From Okeania sp. SIO2B3 (GTDB lineage Bacteria > Cyanobacteriota > Cyanobacteriia > Cyanobacteriales > Microcoleaceae), in contig NZ_JAAHGH010000004.1 of assembly GCF_010672525.1 (NCBI RefSeq), forward strand, positions 351,964-415,963: a DNA stretch of 64,000 nucleotides, in the 5' to 3' direction. The notes beneath the pieces are model-generated. The model was not told where the DNA came from, ran no database searches, and saw only the letters and a program-made list of their open reading frames with translations. This document shows, piece after piece, positions 42,540 through 54,103 of the stretch. The position numbers were made by a program, and so were the translations under genes. Position 1 is the stretch's first letter, and every line of letters starts with the position of its first letter.

Positions 42540-43390
42540 TTACTTTGATTATTATAATCACTTTTTGTCAAATTTTGCAAGAGATCCTGATATTTTTGAC
42601 TACTTGACCATTTATCAATTTCTCTAGCACGCAATACAGGTAATGGATGAGTTAGTTGAGCTGTTTGAAGTTGCCTTAAAACTTCACCCAGTTCAGTATG
42701 ACTAAATTCTTTGTAAGCTCTTGCCTGGGCTAAAAAAGCATCAACATTAAGTTGAGCAGATATACTCGGAGAACCACCTGCCAACTTCATCAGAACTGAT
42801 GCCACTACTTTTGGGTTTTGTGTCGCTAATAAAGCTGCGCGGTCGCAAGTAAATTCTGCACACCTTACCCATTCTAATATTTGATTTTGTATACTTTGAG
42901 CTATAATAGCACCCCATGTGGAAATTTGTCCAGCAGCTAGTACGATTAAATTACCTAAAGTGAGGTATACTCCATGTTCACATTTAAGATGTCCTAGTTC
43001 GTGACCTAATACTGCTTGAATTTCTTCTAGGTTCAGTAATTCTATCAAAGATGTATGAACAACAATGAAAGGTTGCTTACCTCGCATAGCAAATGTATAA
43101 GCATTGGGAACAGGATGTTGACGAACATATAATTGTGGTGGTTCTAAATCAAGTGTGTGACAAGCATCTAATAGTATTTTGTATAAATGTGGTAATTGAT
43201 CTTTGCCTACTAATACACTAGATGCAATATTTTCCATGTAGAAAAATTGCTCTCCTAATGGTCCTAATAATTGCCTAACTAATAAATCTATGCCTGGTAG
43301 TTGTTTAATTGTATTAGTTGCTTCTAAATCTAATGGATGCCGAAAATTATCTGCTTTTAAACCAATTAAGGGTATTGTTGCCAAAGTCAT
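42518..43390 (-). CDS. M48 family metalloprotease
   Basis: VLGHELGHLKCEHG (HExxH); 3' end overlaps the tRNA-Leu gene by 22 nt. Confidence 0.92.
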   Translation of the reverse strand: MTLATIPLIGLKADNFRHPLDLEATNTIKQLPGIDLLVRQLLGPLGEQFFYMENIASSVLVGKDQLPHLYKILLDACHTLDLEPPQLYVRQHPVPNAYTFAMRGKQPFIVVHTSLIELLNLEEIQAVLGHELGHLKCEHGVYLTLGNLIVLAAGQISTWGAIIAQSIQNQILEWVRCAEFTCDRAALLATQNPKVVASVLMKLAGGSPSISAQLNVDAFLAQARAYKEFSHTELGEVLRQLQTAQLTHPLPVLRAREIDKWSSSQKYQDLLQNLTKSDYNNQSKGGWRNW

Positions 43391-44185
43391 ATATTGTTAA
43401 TACTAACTATAGTGACTGTTATTTTAGCACGATTTGAGAAAAATAATTTCTGTTTCAATGTTAAGGAAAGTTTGATTTTTTAGTTAGTTATTGTTATGTC
43501 GCCCAAAAAATCAACTAAATTTAGTTGAAGTTTAATATTAAGTAGAGCAAGCTAAAAAAAAGAGGTTACATTTTTAATCAAAAAAATACTCAAGGCAATG
43601 AATATCAACTTTTGAGCTAATTTATAATTTGATACATAGCACCCAAAATTTACCATGTTCTACTGAGAATGGTTTGGTGTAGTTCATTTATTCAAAAAGG
43701 ATATTAAAAACTTTAAAAGCTTAAATATATACAGGATATTTCATAATCAATGAGGTACATATGTGGCGGAAAATATGCCCGTACTTTATCGTTGATCTTT
43801 GTACATCATATACCACCGAATATTCTGTATGCATATTAGTTATTTCCGGAAAAGAGGGAGTAGGGAGTAGGGAGTAGGGGAAAATAATTGATAATTTATA
43901 TGCGATAATTGATTTTATTTTTGATGATCACCAGATGTCTATTAAAATTAACTACTTTCACTATCAAGTAGATAAATTTAATGTTCATAGAAGTTAATAA
44001 CTTGATGATTAAAATCTAGAGAAAAAAATGTCTACATTATTAAATATATGTATTCATCGCTACGGCAAATCATTTAAAAACGCTTGTTTTTTTAGTAAGT
44101 AAATTTCATCAACAGAAAGGTAAAGCAAATCACTAGATATTCTAGAGTTATACCAACTTGATAAATGTTTGCGACAAATAGCTAG

Positions 44186-44310
44186 GGCGTGTCATCAATT
44201 AGCTCTAGGTGCCATGCTATGACTGAATTTCATGCCGTGGGTGACTCGGCAGTCACAACCGCTCAAAACCTATCCGTGACAGGGGTCTGGGATTTAAATG
44301 ATGACACGTC
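44186..44310. mobile_element. MITE with CTAG flanks
   Basis: CTAG|GGCGTGTCATCAATT...AAATGATGACACGTC|CTAG; TIRs plus 4-bp direct repeat at 44182-44185 and 44311-44314. Confidence 0.85.
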
Positions 44311-44989
44311 CTAGGGTATTTTTTAGGAGTCATAATGAATAGCTTTGATGCCATTTCTGAGGTCATAACTTATCTTATTAGTCAAAGGAAAATCTCCTAT
44401 AAAATGAATGACTACTCGTCCTTACTACCCTTATTATTTTTAACATGATTTTTTCAAATTAGTACGAGGCACTATTAAAAAGGGGTGGCAAATTATGGAA
44501 TCATATTGCCAAAAATCAGTTGAGACTTTGACTAAAACAAACTAAGATTAATCATTACAGCAATTTTAAAATTAAAAATCTTGTTCATCAAAAATCTCAA
44601 ATAATTCCTCACTGTGCAACACCATTAGATATATCCATAAAAGAGGTAGTAGGGAGTAGGAAGTAGGTAGAAATAATTGATAATTTCTGTGCGATAATTA
44701 ATTTTTTTTTGATTATTGGAGATGTCTATATAAAAAAGTAATTATAACGTACTTTATCAAAATATAAACTCAAGCAGATGATTCTATCTAAGATAAGTTA
44801 AGTTATCAGAAGTATTGATATTGAGTGCTGAAGTTTGCCAGCACTTGGTAACTATTGAAAAAATCATACAGATTTCTACATTTCTAACAAAAATTGGTAG
44901 TCCTAATACCAGTTTTATATGAGGTTGCATAGAATAGACCTCTTGCAAAAGTTTTTATTACATCAATTCAAGATATGAAATCAACTATT

Positions 44990-45257
44990 TTACCGAATAA
45001 TTAATAATTAAATAATTCGCGCCTTGAAGCCGACCCTTTTAAAGGGAAAAAAGCGGTCGTTTGCTTCGCAACGCTGACGCGAAACGCGACAGCGGAACGG
45101 AGTTCTCTCTTCGCAGCTTCCCCGTTGGGTGGGATGGCTCCGAAACCTGCGCCATATCCATGAGACCAAGAAAAGAAAATATTCCTTATATTCAATTCCG
45201 TAACGGTTTTAAGCAGAGGTCATTATCAATTATCCATTATCCATTATCAATTAATGA
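44990..45257 (+). mobile_element. MITE-like family A copy with nested short repeats
   Basis: TTACCGAATAATTAATAATTAAATAATTCGCGCCTTGAAGCC...CATTATCAATTAATGAA. Confidence 0.75.
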
Positions 45258-45539
45258 ACTCCCTATTGCCTATTCCCTATTCCCTGACTTCTGCAAGAAG
45301 TCTAATGATGAAATTCATTAAATCGATCTACCTTTATTTAGGCTTACCTGCGGTCAATTATGCTTGAAATATTATTCTATGCAGCTTCATTTCTATTTGG
45401 TATAAAGTAGTTAAAATTGGTTATTTATTGAAGCAATGATACTGCATTTAATCTCGCGCAGTGAGACCGAGACTTAATAGAGTTATTTATTGTATGTAGC
45501 TTGATACAAAAATATATCGATAGATATGTGAAAAATACT

Positions 45540-45716
45540 GTAAGCATTCAGCCGTCAGCCATCAGCTATTGCTTTTAATTTAGGATAAAAGTTTTATTAA
45601 TTGTCTTACTACAAAAGTTGGCTCCCTTGTCCTTAAAGTTAGTTGTTAATTTAAACACTGTCCTATATGATAAAGTCTTGTTGCTGATAGCTGACAGCTA
45701 ATAGCTGAATGCTTAC
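45540..45716. mobile_element. MITE family E copy with 8-bp TSD
   Basis: GTAAGCATTCAGCCGTCAGCC...GCTGATAGCTGACAGCTAATAGCTGAATGCTTAC; TSD AAAATACT on both sides. Confidence 0.93.
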
Positions 45717-45979
45717 AAAATACTTAATTATACTCTAAAAAATTGGAGAATCATATTAGAGCTATCTAGTACTGCATTTACAACTACAACACATCCTTAT
45801 TTTTTGAGGATGACCAAAATAAATAAACTACCTAATAGTCCATTTTGTTAGTTTCAATAAGATTATAAATTGTCACAATCAATTATTTTTCATAATTTGA
45901 TCATGTACTTAACCCATCAAAATTAATTAAACAGACCATTGGTTTAAAGCTATTCCTTCTTATGAAAAATTAAATAAAC

Positions 45980-47422
45980 TTAGACAGAAGTCTGCAATAT
46001 TTCATGTTCTGTAGCTATATCTATTCTTTGCAACTGTGCTCCCAACTTTTGAAGTTTAACTTCTAGTTTTTCGTAACCTCGGTCTAAGTGTTGTAGACCT
46101 TGAAAAGTAGTTTCTCCTTCTGCGGCCAATGCTGCTATTACCAAGGCAGCAGAAGCTCTAAGATCTGTACCAATTACTGGAGCTGCTGAAAGTTTGGACA
46201 CACCTTCTACAATGGCATGATTTCCTTTCACCCTAATATTAGCACCCATCCTATTTAGCTCTGAAACATGACGCATACGATTTTCAAACACTGTCTCTGT
46301 AACAGAACTACTACCAGAACACACACTTAGCAAGGCCATAAAAGGAGCCTGCATATCTGTAGGAAAACCAGGATATGGCTGAGTCTCAATATCAGTAGCT
46401 ATAAGATTTTTACTAGGTAGAACGCGTAAGCTACCAGGTACTTCTTGTATGATTTTTACCCCTACTGACTGGAGTTTAGAAATAACTGCACTCAAATGTT
46501 GAGGAACAACTGGTGAAATAGTTATGTCTGAATTAGTAATTGCACCAGCGATTAAAAATGTCCCAGCTTCTATTCTGTCAGGTATAATGGTGTAATCTAC
46601 AGAATGTAGTTTGGGGACTCCAGATATAACTATGTTCTTTGTGCCAGCACCAATAATATTAGCTCCCATAGCTATACATAAATTAGCTAGGTCTACTACT
46701 TCTGGTTCTTGAGCTGCATTTTCAATGATGGTTTCTCCCTCAGCCAAGGTTGCTGCCATCATTAATGTTTCAGTAGCTCCAACACTAGGATAGTCAAGAT
46801 ATATTTTTGCCCCTTGTAACTTTTTTTTACTACCAGTAATATAGGCGTTGACTATACCATGCTCAATATGAACTTCTGCTCCTAAAGCTTGTAAACCTCG
46901 AACATGAAGATCGACAGGTCTAGCACCAATAGCACATCCACCTGGTAATGGTACGCGGGCTACTCCTAGTCTGGCCAGAATAGGACCTATAACAAAAAAG
47001 CTAGCGCGTAACTGTCTAACTAATTCATAAGGAGCTTCAGCAGTATCTAGATTACTCGCATCAACATCTAAAGTATTACCATTCTGTTCTAACTTTGCTC
47101 CCAATGCAGATAAAACTTGTCCCATTCTATTAATATCTGCCAGAGAGGGAACTTGGTGTAACCGACAAGTGCCTGAACAAAGTAATGCTCCTGCCATTGC
47201 AGCTAAAGCGGAATTTTTTGCACCACTAATATTTATGTTTCCTTGAAGGTTAGATGGACCACAAATTTTCAGTATTGATTGGTTGATCGGGGATGATTTT
47301 GGGTTCTCTTTTGAGTTTGATGGTTGATTGATGGCTCTGTCCTCCTTCAATAACTTAATTATTAAATTCAATTTTTGCTTCTGATTGTACTGGAAAGTTA
47401 GCAGATGTCTAGGGGTTGACAA
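45980..47422 (-). CDS. murA: UDP-N-acetylglucosamine 1-carboxyvinyltransferase
   Basis: [59 protein letters not shown]. Confidence 0.95.
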   Translation of the reverse strand: MSTPRHLLTFQYNQKQKLNLIIKLLKEDRAINQPSNSKENPKSSPINQSILKICGPSNLQGNINISGAKNSALAAMAGALLCSGTCRLHQVPSLADINRMGQVLSALGAKLEQNGNTLDVDASNLDTAEAPYELVRQLRASFFVIGPILARLGVARVPLPGGCAIGARPVDLHVRGLQALGAEVHIEHGIVNAYITGSKKKLQGAKIYLDYPSVGATETLMMAATLAEGETIIENAAQEPEVVDLANLCIAMGANIIGAGTKNIVISGVPKLHSVDYTIIPDRIEAGTFLIAGAITNSDITISPVVPQHLSAVISKLQSVGVKIIQEVPGSLRVLPSKNLIATDIETQPYPGFPTDMQAPFMALLSVCSGSSSVTETVFENRMRHVSELNRMGANIRVKGNHAIVEGVSKLSAAPVIGTDLRASAALVIAALAAEGETTFQGLQHLDRGYEKLEVKLQKLGAQLQRIDIATEHEILQTSV

Positions 47423-48211
47423 ATTCTATTTCTTAATATACGTTGCAAAAAAAAATTAGATGCTTCCGGAATAATTGGGGTTTGCTGAAAAAATCGGAAT
47501 AGTATTGCAAAATTATTCAAGTAAAGCGGGTGTTAACGAAGTCAGAAGTCAGAAGTCAGAAGTTATTTTTTTAATGGAGATTTGAGCAAAACTCCAAAAA
47601 TTTTTCGCCTTAACAAGGCGGGGTTGCGCGAGCCAATTATTTTGATAATTTTTTGATGTTCGTTAGTGAATTAAGTATCAATTTTACTGATTAAAAATAA
47701 CAGGAAAAACAGAAAAAAGGTTTCGGGGTAAAAAAGTAAAATATAAGAGAGAAAAAGCCTCTTTTAAAAGGTTGGACAGATTCATTCCCAAAAAAGTAAT
47801 TGCCATCACAATTTCTGAAGTATTATTAAGTTTATACCAAGTAAAAATGAAGCTGCATAGAATAATATTTCAAGTATAATTGACCGCAAATAACTGTAGA
47901 TTAAAGATAGAGGGATTTAATGAATTCGATCATTCTATGCAGACTCATATCAAACTGGTATTAATCATAATTCTATCGAGGCTAAATCTTCTTTTCTTAA
48001 TTCCAAATTTTCCCGCAATTTAGTTGTAATTTTTTTCATATAAGTTATATAGAATCAGGCTATACAGTATATGTTTATAATTCTATCCACACCTTAATAT
48101 TAAATCGGACTATCTCCTCATATCCCCATATCTCCCAACAACTCTAATAGACATTTCCAATAATAAACAATAAAATCAATTATCGCACTCTTATTTATCA
48201 ATTATTTCCCC

Positions 48212-48249
48212 CTATTCCCTATTCCCTACTCCCTACTCCCTACTCCCTC
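48212..48249. repeat. Heptanucleotide tandem repeat (ATTCCCT / ACTCCCT)n
   Basis: tattccctattccctactccctactccctactccct. Confidence 0.9.
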
Positions 48250-48938
48250 TTTTATGGAGATTTCTAATAAGTATTCAACCGGATTTGATATTAGGTGGAT
48301 ATAGTGTGTTTATCTGGGATGTGGAGACCAAGTGCTATGAAAAATGTATAGAGGTTCTAGGGAATAGTCAAGGAGGGAAAATGGCATGAAATAATAGCAA
48401 AAATAAGGATATCAGGCACTTGAACTATGCGCTTTTTTTCTTAAAAAAAACTCAATCTAGATTTACATCTGAAATAAAAATACTATATGAATAAATGTTA
48501 AAACTAGGAAACTAGAAATGAAGCAATAAGCCAGCGTTCAAAAAAAAAATCAGTAGCTTGAATCTCCATCACTATTTTACGAATAATTAAACTAACTTAC
48601 TTAAAAGTTTTTTTTATTGTTAATATTTGCTGGTGGTATTCCTTATGGGGGAAAACTTATACTAATTCCTCTCTCTTGAAAGAATTTTCGGTTTTCTCTT
48701 GTTCGGTAAATTTGAGCAATATGAACTGAATTATGAATAATCACCTGTGCAGTTTTTCAATGTTTCGCTTCGACTGGCACTTTTAAATCTCTTGATTAAT
48801 TAAAGTTATCCCAACTTATCTGGTCTAAAAAAACATATTATTCAGCAAGTTCTAGTTAATACTATGTATAAATAATAAAACATACCCTATTTATAAATAG
48901 TTGCTTAATCAATTTTGAGTTAGATTTAAAGTAGTCAG

Positions 48939-49170
48939 GTCAGAATTTCCTGCGGAATGCTGCGCAAACAGCTATTAGCTGTCAGCTCGAGCGCAACAAG
49001 ACTCTCTCATATTAGGACAGTGTTTAAATTAACAACTGACTTTAAAGGCAAGGGAGCCAACTTTTGTAGTAAGACAATTAATAAAGATTTTATCGTAAAC
49101 TAAAAGCAATAGCTGTTAACGCAGTTCCTCCGATAGGAGGCTAGCTGATGGCTGACAGCTGAATGCTTAT
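48939..49170. mobile_element. MITE family E copy with 8-bp TSD
   Basis: GTAGTCAG at 48931-48938 and 49171-49178; ends ...GGCTGACAGCTGAATGCTTAT. Confidence 0.85.
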
Positions 49171-49219
49171 GTAGTCAGAATAAGATTATATTTTTGACTA
49201 TAGAATATAGAGGTGGTGA

Positions 49220-50317
49220 ATGGAGATAGGTATTCCCAAGGAAATTAAGGATCAAGAGTTTCGTGTAGGACTAACTCCTGCAAGTGTTAGGGTATGTACT
49301 GAAGCTGGTCACCAGGTTTTCGTAGAAACAGGAGCAGGGTTGGGTGCAGGTTTTAGTGATGAGGATTATATCCAAGCAAAGGCCAAAATTTTACAAAATG
49401 CTGGAGAGGTTTGGAATTGCGAAATGATCGTAAAAGTTAAAGAACCTCTATCATCAGAATACCAATTTCTCAAATCAGGACAAATCCTGTTTACTTATCT
49501 ACATTTGGCTGCTGACCGAAAGCTAACTGAAAGGTTGATTGAAAGTGGGGCGGTGGCGATCGCCTACGAAACAGTTGAGCTGCCTGACCATAAGTTACCT
49601 TTGTTAACTCCCATGAGTATAATAGCTGGACGTCTTTCTGTGCAGTTTGGGGCGAGATTTTTGGAAAGGCAACAGGGTGGTAGAGGTTTACTATTAGGGG
49701 GAGTTCCTGGTGTTATGGCTGGTAAGGTTATGATTTTGGGAGGTGGGGTTGTTGGTACAGAAGCAGCGAAAATTGCTGTTGGTTTGGGGGCAAGGGTTCA
49801 AATTTTTGATATAAATGTGGAAAGGTTAGCTTATCTGGAGACTCTATTTGGTTCTAGAGTGGATTTGTTATACAGTAGTTCTTCTGCCATAGAAGCAGCT
49901 ATTGTAGATTCCGATTTACTTATAGGGGCAGTTCTAGTTCCTGGTCGTCGCTCTCCAGTTTTAGTAACTAAAAATTTGGTAGCGCAGATGCGTTCTGGCT
50001 CTGTGATTATTGATGTAGCTGTGGATCAAGGTGGTTGTGTGGAAACTCTACGTCCAACTTCTCATACAAATCCTACCTATGTAGAATCAGGAGTTCTACA
50101 TTATGGAGTACCTAATATGCCAGGAGCAGTTCCTTGGACAGCTACTCAAGCTCTGAATAATAGTACTTTGCCCTATGTATTACAGTTAGCTAATTATGGG
50201 AGTGAAGCTTTAGAAAAAAATCCGGCTTTGGCTAAGGGTTTGAATGTTAAAGGCCATTTTTTGGTTCATCCTGCTGTCCGAGAAGTATTCCCTGATTTGA
50301 GTAAAAATTCAGTTTGA
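49220..50317 (+). CDS. ald: Alanine dehydrogenase
   Basis: MEIGIPKEIKDQEFRVGLTPASV, VKVKEPLSSEY, LGGGVVGTEAAKIAVGLGA, HYGVPNMPGAVPWTATQALNN. Confidence 0.97.
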   Translation: MEIGIPKEIKDQEFRVGLTPASVRVCTEAGHQVFVETGAGLGAGFSDEDYIQAKAKILQNAGEVWNCEMIVKVKEPLSSEYQFLKSGQILFTYLHLAADRKLTERLIESGAVAIAYETVELPDHKLPLLTPMSIIAGRLSVQFGARFLERQQGGRGLLLGGVPGVMAGKVMILGGGVVGTEAAKIAVGLGARVQIFDINVERLAYLETLFGSRVDLLYSSSSAIEAAIVDSDLLIGAVLVPGRRSPVLVTKNLVAQMRSGSVIIDVAVDQGGCVETLRPTSHTNPTYVESGVLHYGVPNMPGAVPWTATQALNNSTLPYVLQLANYGSEALEKNPALAKGLNVKGHFLVHPAVREVFPDLSKNSV

Positions 50318-50729
50318 AAATCACACTCCTTGAACATCATTAAGAATAAAATCATTAGATTTATATCAATATCTAAGATAAGATAAGTTTTTCAACAATT
50401 TGAATAGATAGTTTTTTTTGAAATTATCTTCATTCTATCTCTTTGATTTCTACTACTCTTTATTTGACATCCTCTTTGGTAAATCGGTTCGATAAGTAAT
50501 TAGGGTTTGCTGAATCAGTTTGCATGGTAAGGGGAGGAGTCAGGAGGAACGGGGAATTATAGAGGAGATACTGGGAAGAATCGTCCCTTGATTTTTTTGC
50601 CCAACTATTGATCAAAATCCTAAATTTTTGAACCATTACCACCTAAAACTTTGCACTTTTTGATACTTAAAAAGGCTAAAACCTTATTTAGATTTTTAGT
50701 TGATTAAAACTAGCAGAGTGATTATTTAT

Positions 50730-51205
50730 GAGGACGCTCAATTTATCTTTGGTCATATTCCTAAAACTGGAGTAACTAGCATAACGCTATCTCTAGAAGA
50801 ACGTTTTGAGGTCTAAAGACATTTTTCTAGGAGAAACTAAATATGGTGATAAGTTACAACAGATTTATGAAAAAAAATTTTTGGATGTGTAAACAGTTGT
50901 TATACCAATTTGATAAATGTTTGTTACAAATGGTAGGGACGTTGCATAAGGGAGTCCGTACGAAAGAAGGAAGAAGGGATAAATTTTGAAAAAAAGGAAA
51001 AAACAATATAAATAACTATCTAAAATGAACTGAACTAGCTATTTTTAAGCATATTTGAGCAATACCTACCTTTTTGTAGTATTCTTTTTTCAAATTGGTA
51101 TTAGAGATAGAAGTCTAAGATTTAGTTGAACAGGAAAAGTGGGATAAGTTTTTCACATTTAGTGTTGTCATAAATCCTTATCCCAAAGTTATTTCTATCT
51201 ACTAA
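50730..51205 (+). pseudogene. Decayed sulfotransferase-family gene
   Basis: QFIFGHIPKTGVTSITLSLEERFEV* and, downstream, VEQEKWDKFFTFSVVINPYPKVISIY*, matching the FxHIPKTxGTSI and FxFVRNPYxRxxSxY motifs. Confidence 0.7.
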
Positions 51206-51660
51206 GCAAACCTATAACTAAAAAAAACTAGATTATTTTTTTGAACAGGAATTTTCCACCATTCAGGCTAATAAAAATTAGCTTATATTTCCAGGGTTAT
51301 CAAGTCTCAAATTAAATATTTGAGTGCTAAAGTTAATAGTTAATATTTTCAAAATACTCTTTGGGTAATCAAATAGTCTACTATTAAAGATTATTTAGAT
51401 ACTACTAACTTTTCTGAGTTTATTCGCCATCCTATTCTTTTCTGGTAAAAGATAATTCTTTTTATACTCTATAGGCATGGCTATCAAATCGCGATCGCTA
51501 TTTCCTTATAGTTGATAGGGTCATTAAGTTAGAAAAAATTGGCTCTGCATGGTCAAAATCATGCTAAGGATGAGGAATCAGTTGTAAACTAAGCTCTGAA
51601 AATAAATCGGCTTTTAGAACTGTTAAGTTGATTCCTGAAGACCGTAGCTATATATATTCT

Positions 51661-51873
51661 TCATTAATTGATAATGGATAATGGATAATTGATAATTACC
51701 TCTGGTTAAAACCGTTACGGAATTGAATATAAGGAATATTTTCTTTTCTTGGTCGATTGGATATGGCGCAGGTTTCCTCGCCATCCCTCGACCGCTTTTT
51801 TTCCCCTTAAAAGGGGAGGCTTCAAGGCGCGAATTATTTAATTATTAATTATTAATTATTAATTCTTCGGTAA
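51661..51873 (-). mobile_element. MITE-like family A copy
   Basis: tcattaattgataatggataatggataattgataattacctctggttaaaacc...ccttaaaaggggaggcttcaaggcgcg...ttcggtaa. Confidence 0.8.
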
Positions 51874-52366
51874 TTCAAATTGACACTCTGAGCGTTAAAT
51901 CTCGCGATTATAACGGGAGTCCTCTTTCAAAATTTATGATAGAATTTGATTTTGCTTATCATCAAAAATTTCTTTAGTCAAATACAGCAGGAAAAAGTGT
52001 TAAGCTTCATAAACTAAAAAAGCTATTTACTGCTGGTGAAATAACCATCTATACAGTTAAAGTTCACGGTGGAATGAGACTTATAAACCCCTAATTTGTG
52101 TGAAGTTAAAATGCTCTGCAAGATTATAGATTAATGTTTATATTATACCAAATCAACCAAACAACGTAAATAGGTAAAAATAAATGAGAATATTCTCAAT
52201 AATCAGCATTTAATTAATTTTTGTAACAATTAAAAAGATTAAAAATTACAAAGATAATTTTGAATAATTATTAGTTTTAGTTATCAAAAATATGGTTGTA
52301 AAAAAACTTAATTTAAAGTGATTGACAAATTGGAGTAGATCGGCAAAAATAAAAAATTGTGATTTA

Positions 52367-52450
52367 GCGGAACTGGCGGAATTGGTAGACGCGCTAGATT
52401 CAGGTTCTAGTGTTCGCAAGGACTTCCGGGTTCAAGTCCCGGGTTCCGCA
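52367..52450 (+). tRNA. tRNA-Leu (CAG)
   Basis: GCGGAACTGGCGGAATTGGTAGACGCGCTAGATTCAGGTTCTAGTGTTCGCAAGGACTTCCGGGTTCAAGTCCCGGGTTCCGCA; loop TTCAGGT. Confidence 0.96.
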
Positions 52451-52658
52451 TTATTTAGTGTCGCTACGCGGAAGTTAAAAGTCAGAATTCATAATTCAAA
52501 AGTCAAAAGTATTCATTGGTAAGCCTTTTAGAATTTTGTAACTGGTTAGTTATTTCTGTCATCCTGCACTAGGTATATGTAGCATTTGTTGATTAGTTAT
52601 CAAAATTTCATGGGTAGGAAAATCACAATATTCTGCTCGTGTTTCACCGTAAGCATTC

Positions 52659-52882
52659 AGCAGTCAGCTAGCCTCCTATGGTCGGAACTGCGTTATCAGC
52701 TTTATTACCTTTAGTGAACAATTTAAGCTCGTTGTTCTTGTGCTTCAATTATTTGTTTAAAATTGTAGTAAAAGTTAAGCAAATACTTGGTTAACTCATT
52801 AAAAAATTGTTTGCGCAGCATGACAAACGAAAGAGCTGACCGCTAATAGCTGTTTGCGCAGCATTCCGCAGGAAATGCTTAC
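52659..52882. mobile_element. MITE family E copy with 8-bp TSD
   Basis: GTTTCACC at 52651-52658 and 52883-52890; GTAAGCATTCAGC...GCTTAC. Confidence 0.93.
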
Positions 52883-52936
52883 GTTTCACCCCTCAAATAA
52901 AATAAGTAATACTAGATAAAAAATAAATTATAAGTA

Positions 52937-53722
52937 GTGCTGACCAGTGTACAAAATCCTTTAGTAAAGGAAATTCGTAAACTTCATCAATCTAAAGGAA
53001 GAAAGGAACAACAGTTATTTTTATTAGAGGGAACTCATATCCTAGAAGAAGCTTGCCATAAAAGTTATCCTCTTTTAACTGTATGTTGTACGCCTGAATG
53101 GCAAGAAAGAAATCAATCTTTGTGGGAATTATTATCTCAAAAAGCTCAAAGGATAGAATTAGTAAGTGAAAGAGTTTTGAAATCTCTTACTACTACAGTT
53201 AATCCTGATGGAATAATAGCTATAGCACCACAAAAGTCAACAAATTCTGTCAAAATTGCTAGTTTGGGAATTGCTTTGGACAAACTGCAAGATCCTGGTA
53301 ACTTTGGTACTATCATCAGGACAGCTACAGCAACAGATGTAGATGGTTTGTGGTTAAGTGCAGATAGTGTGGACTTATATCATCCTAAAGTAGTTAGAGC
53401 TTCAGCAGGGGTATGGTTTAAGTTGCCTATGGCTATTTCTGAAAATTTAAAGGCTGAGGTATTAAAGTTACAAAATCAAGGTTTGCAAGTTGTAGCAACA
53501 GTACCAAACTCAACTATAAATTATTGGCAAATTGACTTACGAAAACCTACACTAATAATCTTAGGAAATGAGGGGTCTGGTATTTCACAAGATTTACTTG
53601 AGTTGGCTGATTATTCTGTTAAGATTCCTTTGGGTCATGAAGTAGAATCTTTGAACGTTGCTGTCTGTACAGCGGTAATTTTGTATGAAGTTCAACGTCA
53701 ACGTCAATCTCAATCAAATTAA
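52937..53722 (+). CDS. TrmH/SpoU family RNA 2'-O-methyltransferase
   Basis: SVQNPLVKEIRKLHQSKGRKEQQLFLLEGTHILEEA, LDKLQDPGNFGTIIRTATA, ILGNEGSGIS, VESLNVAVCTAVILYE. Confidence 0.93.
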   Translation: MLTSVQNPLVKEIRKLHQSKGRKEQQLFLLEGTHILEEACHKSYPLLTVCCTPEWQERNQSLWELLSQKAQRIELVSERVLKSLTTTVNPDGIIAIAPQKSTNSVKIASLGIALDKLQDPGNFGTIIRTATATDVDGLWLSADSVDLYHPKVVRASAGVWFKLPMAISENLKAEVLKLQNQGLQVVATVPNSTINYWQIDLRKPTLIILGNEGSGISQDLLELADYSVKIPLGHEVESLNVAVCTAVILYEVQRQRQSQSN

Positions 53723-53863
53723 TTAAATTATGCACCTATCCCAATAATAAGATTTTTGCTAAAAAACCTAAATATTTTGATAGTTAAAAACGAAAAATTA
53801 AGCTTTTAAAACACATTTAACTTGAAAAAATAAGCAAGTGAAAAATAGTGGGATGTTATTGTA

Positions 53864-54103
53864 TTATTCTGAATCAGGTTCCGATAATGGTTGGCTTTGA
53901 TCATTTGTCTCCATATATTTGTCTATATCGGCGATCGCTTCCTCTAACTCTGATAAACTCAATTTTTGATTGGACTCTTCAGTATCTGGAAGATCAGAAT
54001 TAGACTCTTCATGGTTGGGTTCCTGAAGAGAGCTATCCAATTGTTTCTCAAAGCTCTCAATAAATGTTTTTGCAGCCTGACTACGAATATCTTTTTTATC
54101 CAT
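53864..54103 (-). CDS. Small acidic hypothetical protein, 79 aa
   Basis: ATG ORF MDKKDIRSQAAKTFIESFEKQL...LSELEEAIADIDKYMET. Confidence 0.6.
   Translation of the reverse strand: MDKKDIRSQAAKTFIESFEKQLDSSLQEPNHEESNSDLPDTEESNQKLSLSELEEAIADIDKYMETNDQSQPLSEPDSE

Noticed and set aside
52322-52522. 66-aa ORF across tRNA-Leu(CAG)
   Set aside because: Overlaps the whole tRNA gene; ELAELVDALDSGSSVRKDFRVQVPG is the well-known spurious translation of a tRNA-Leu.
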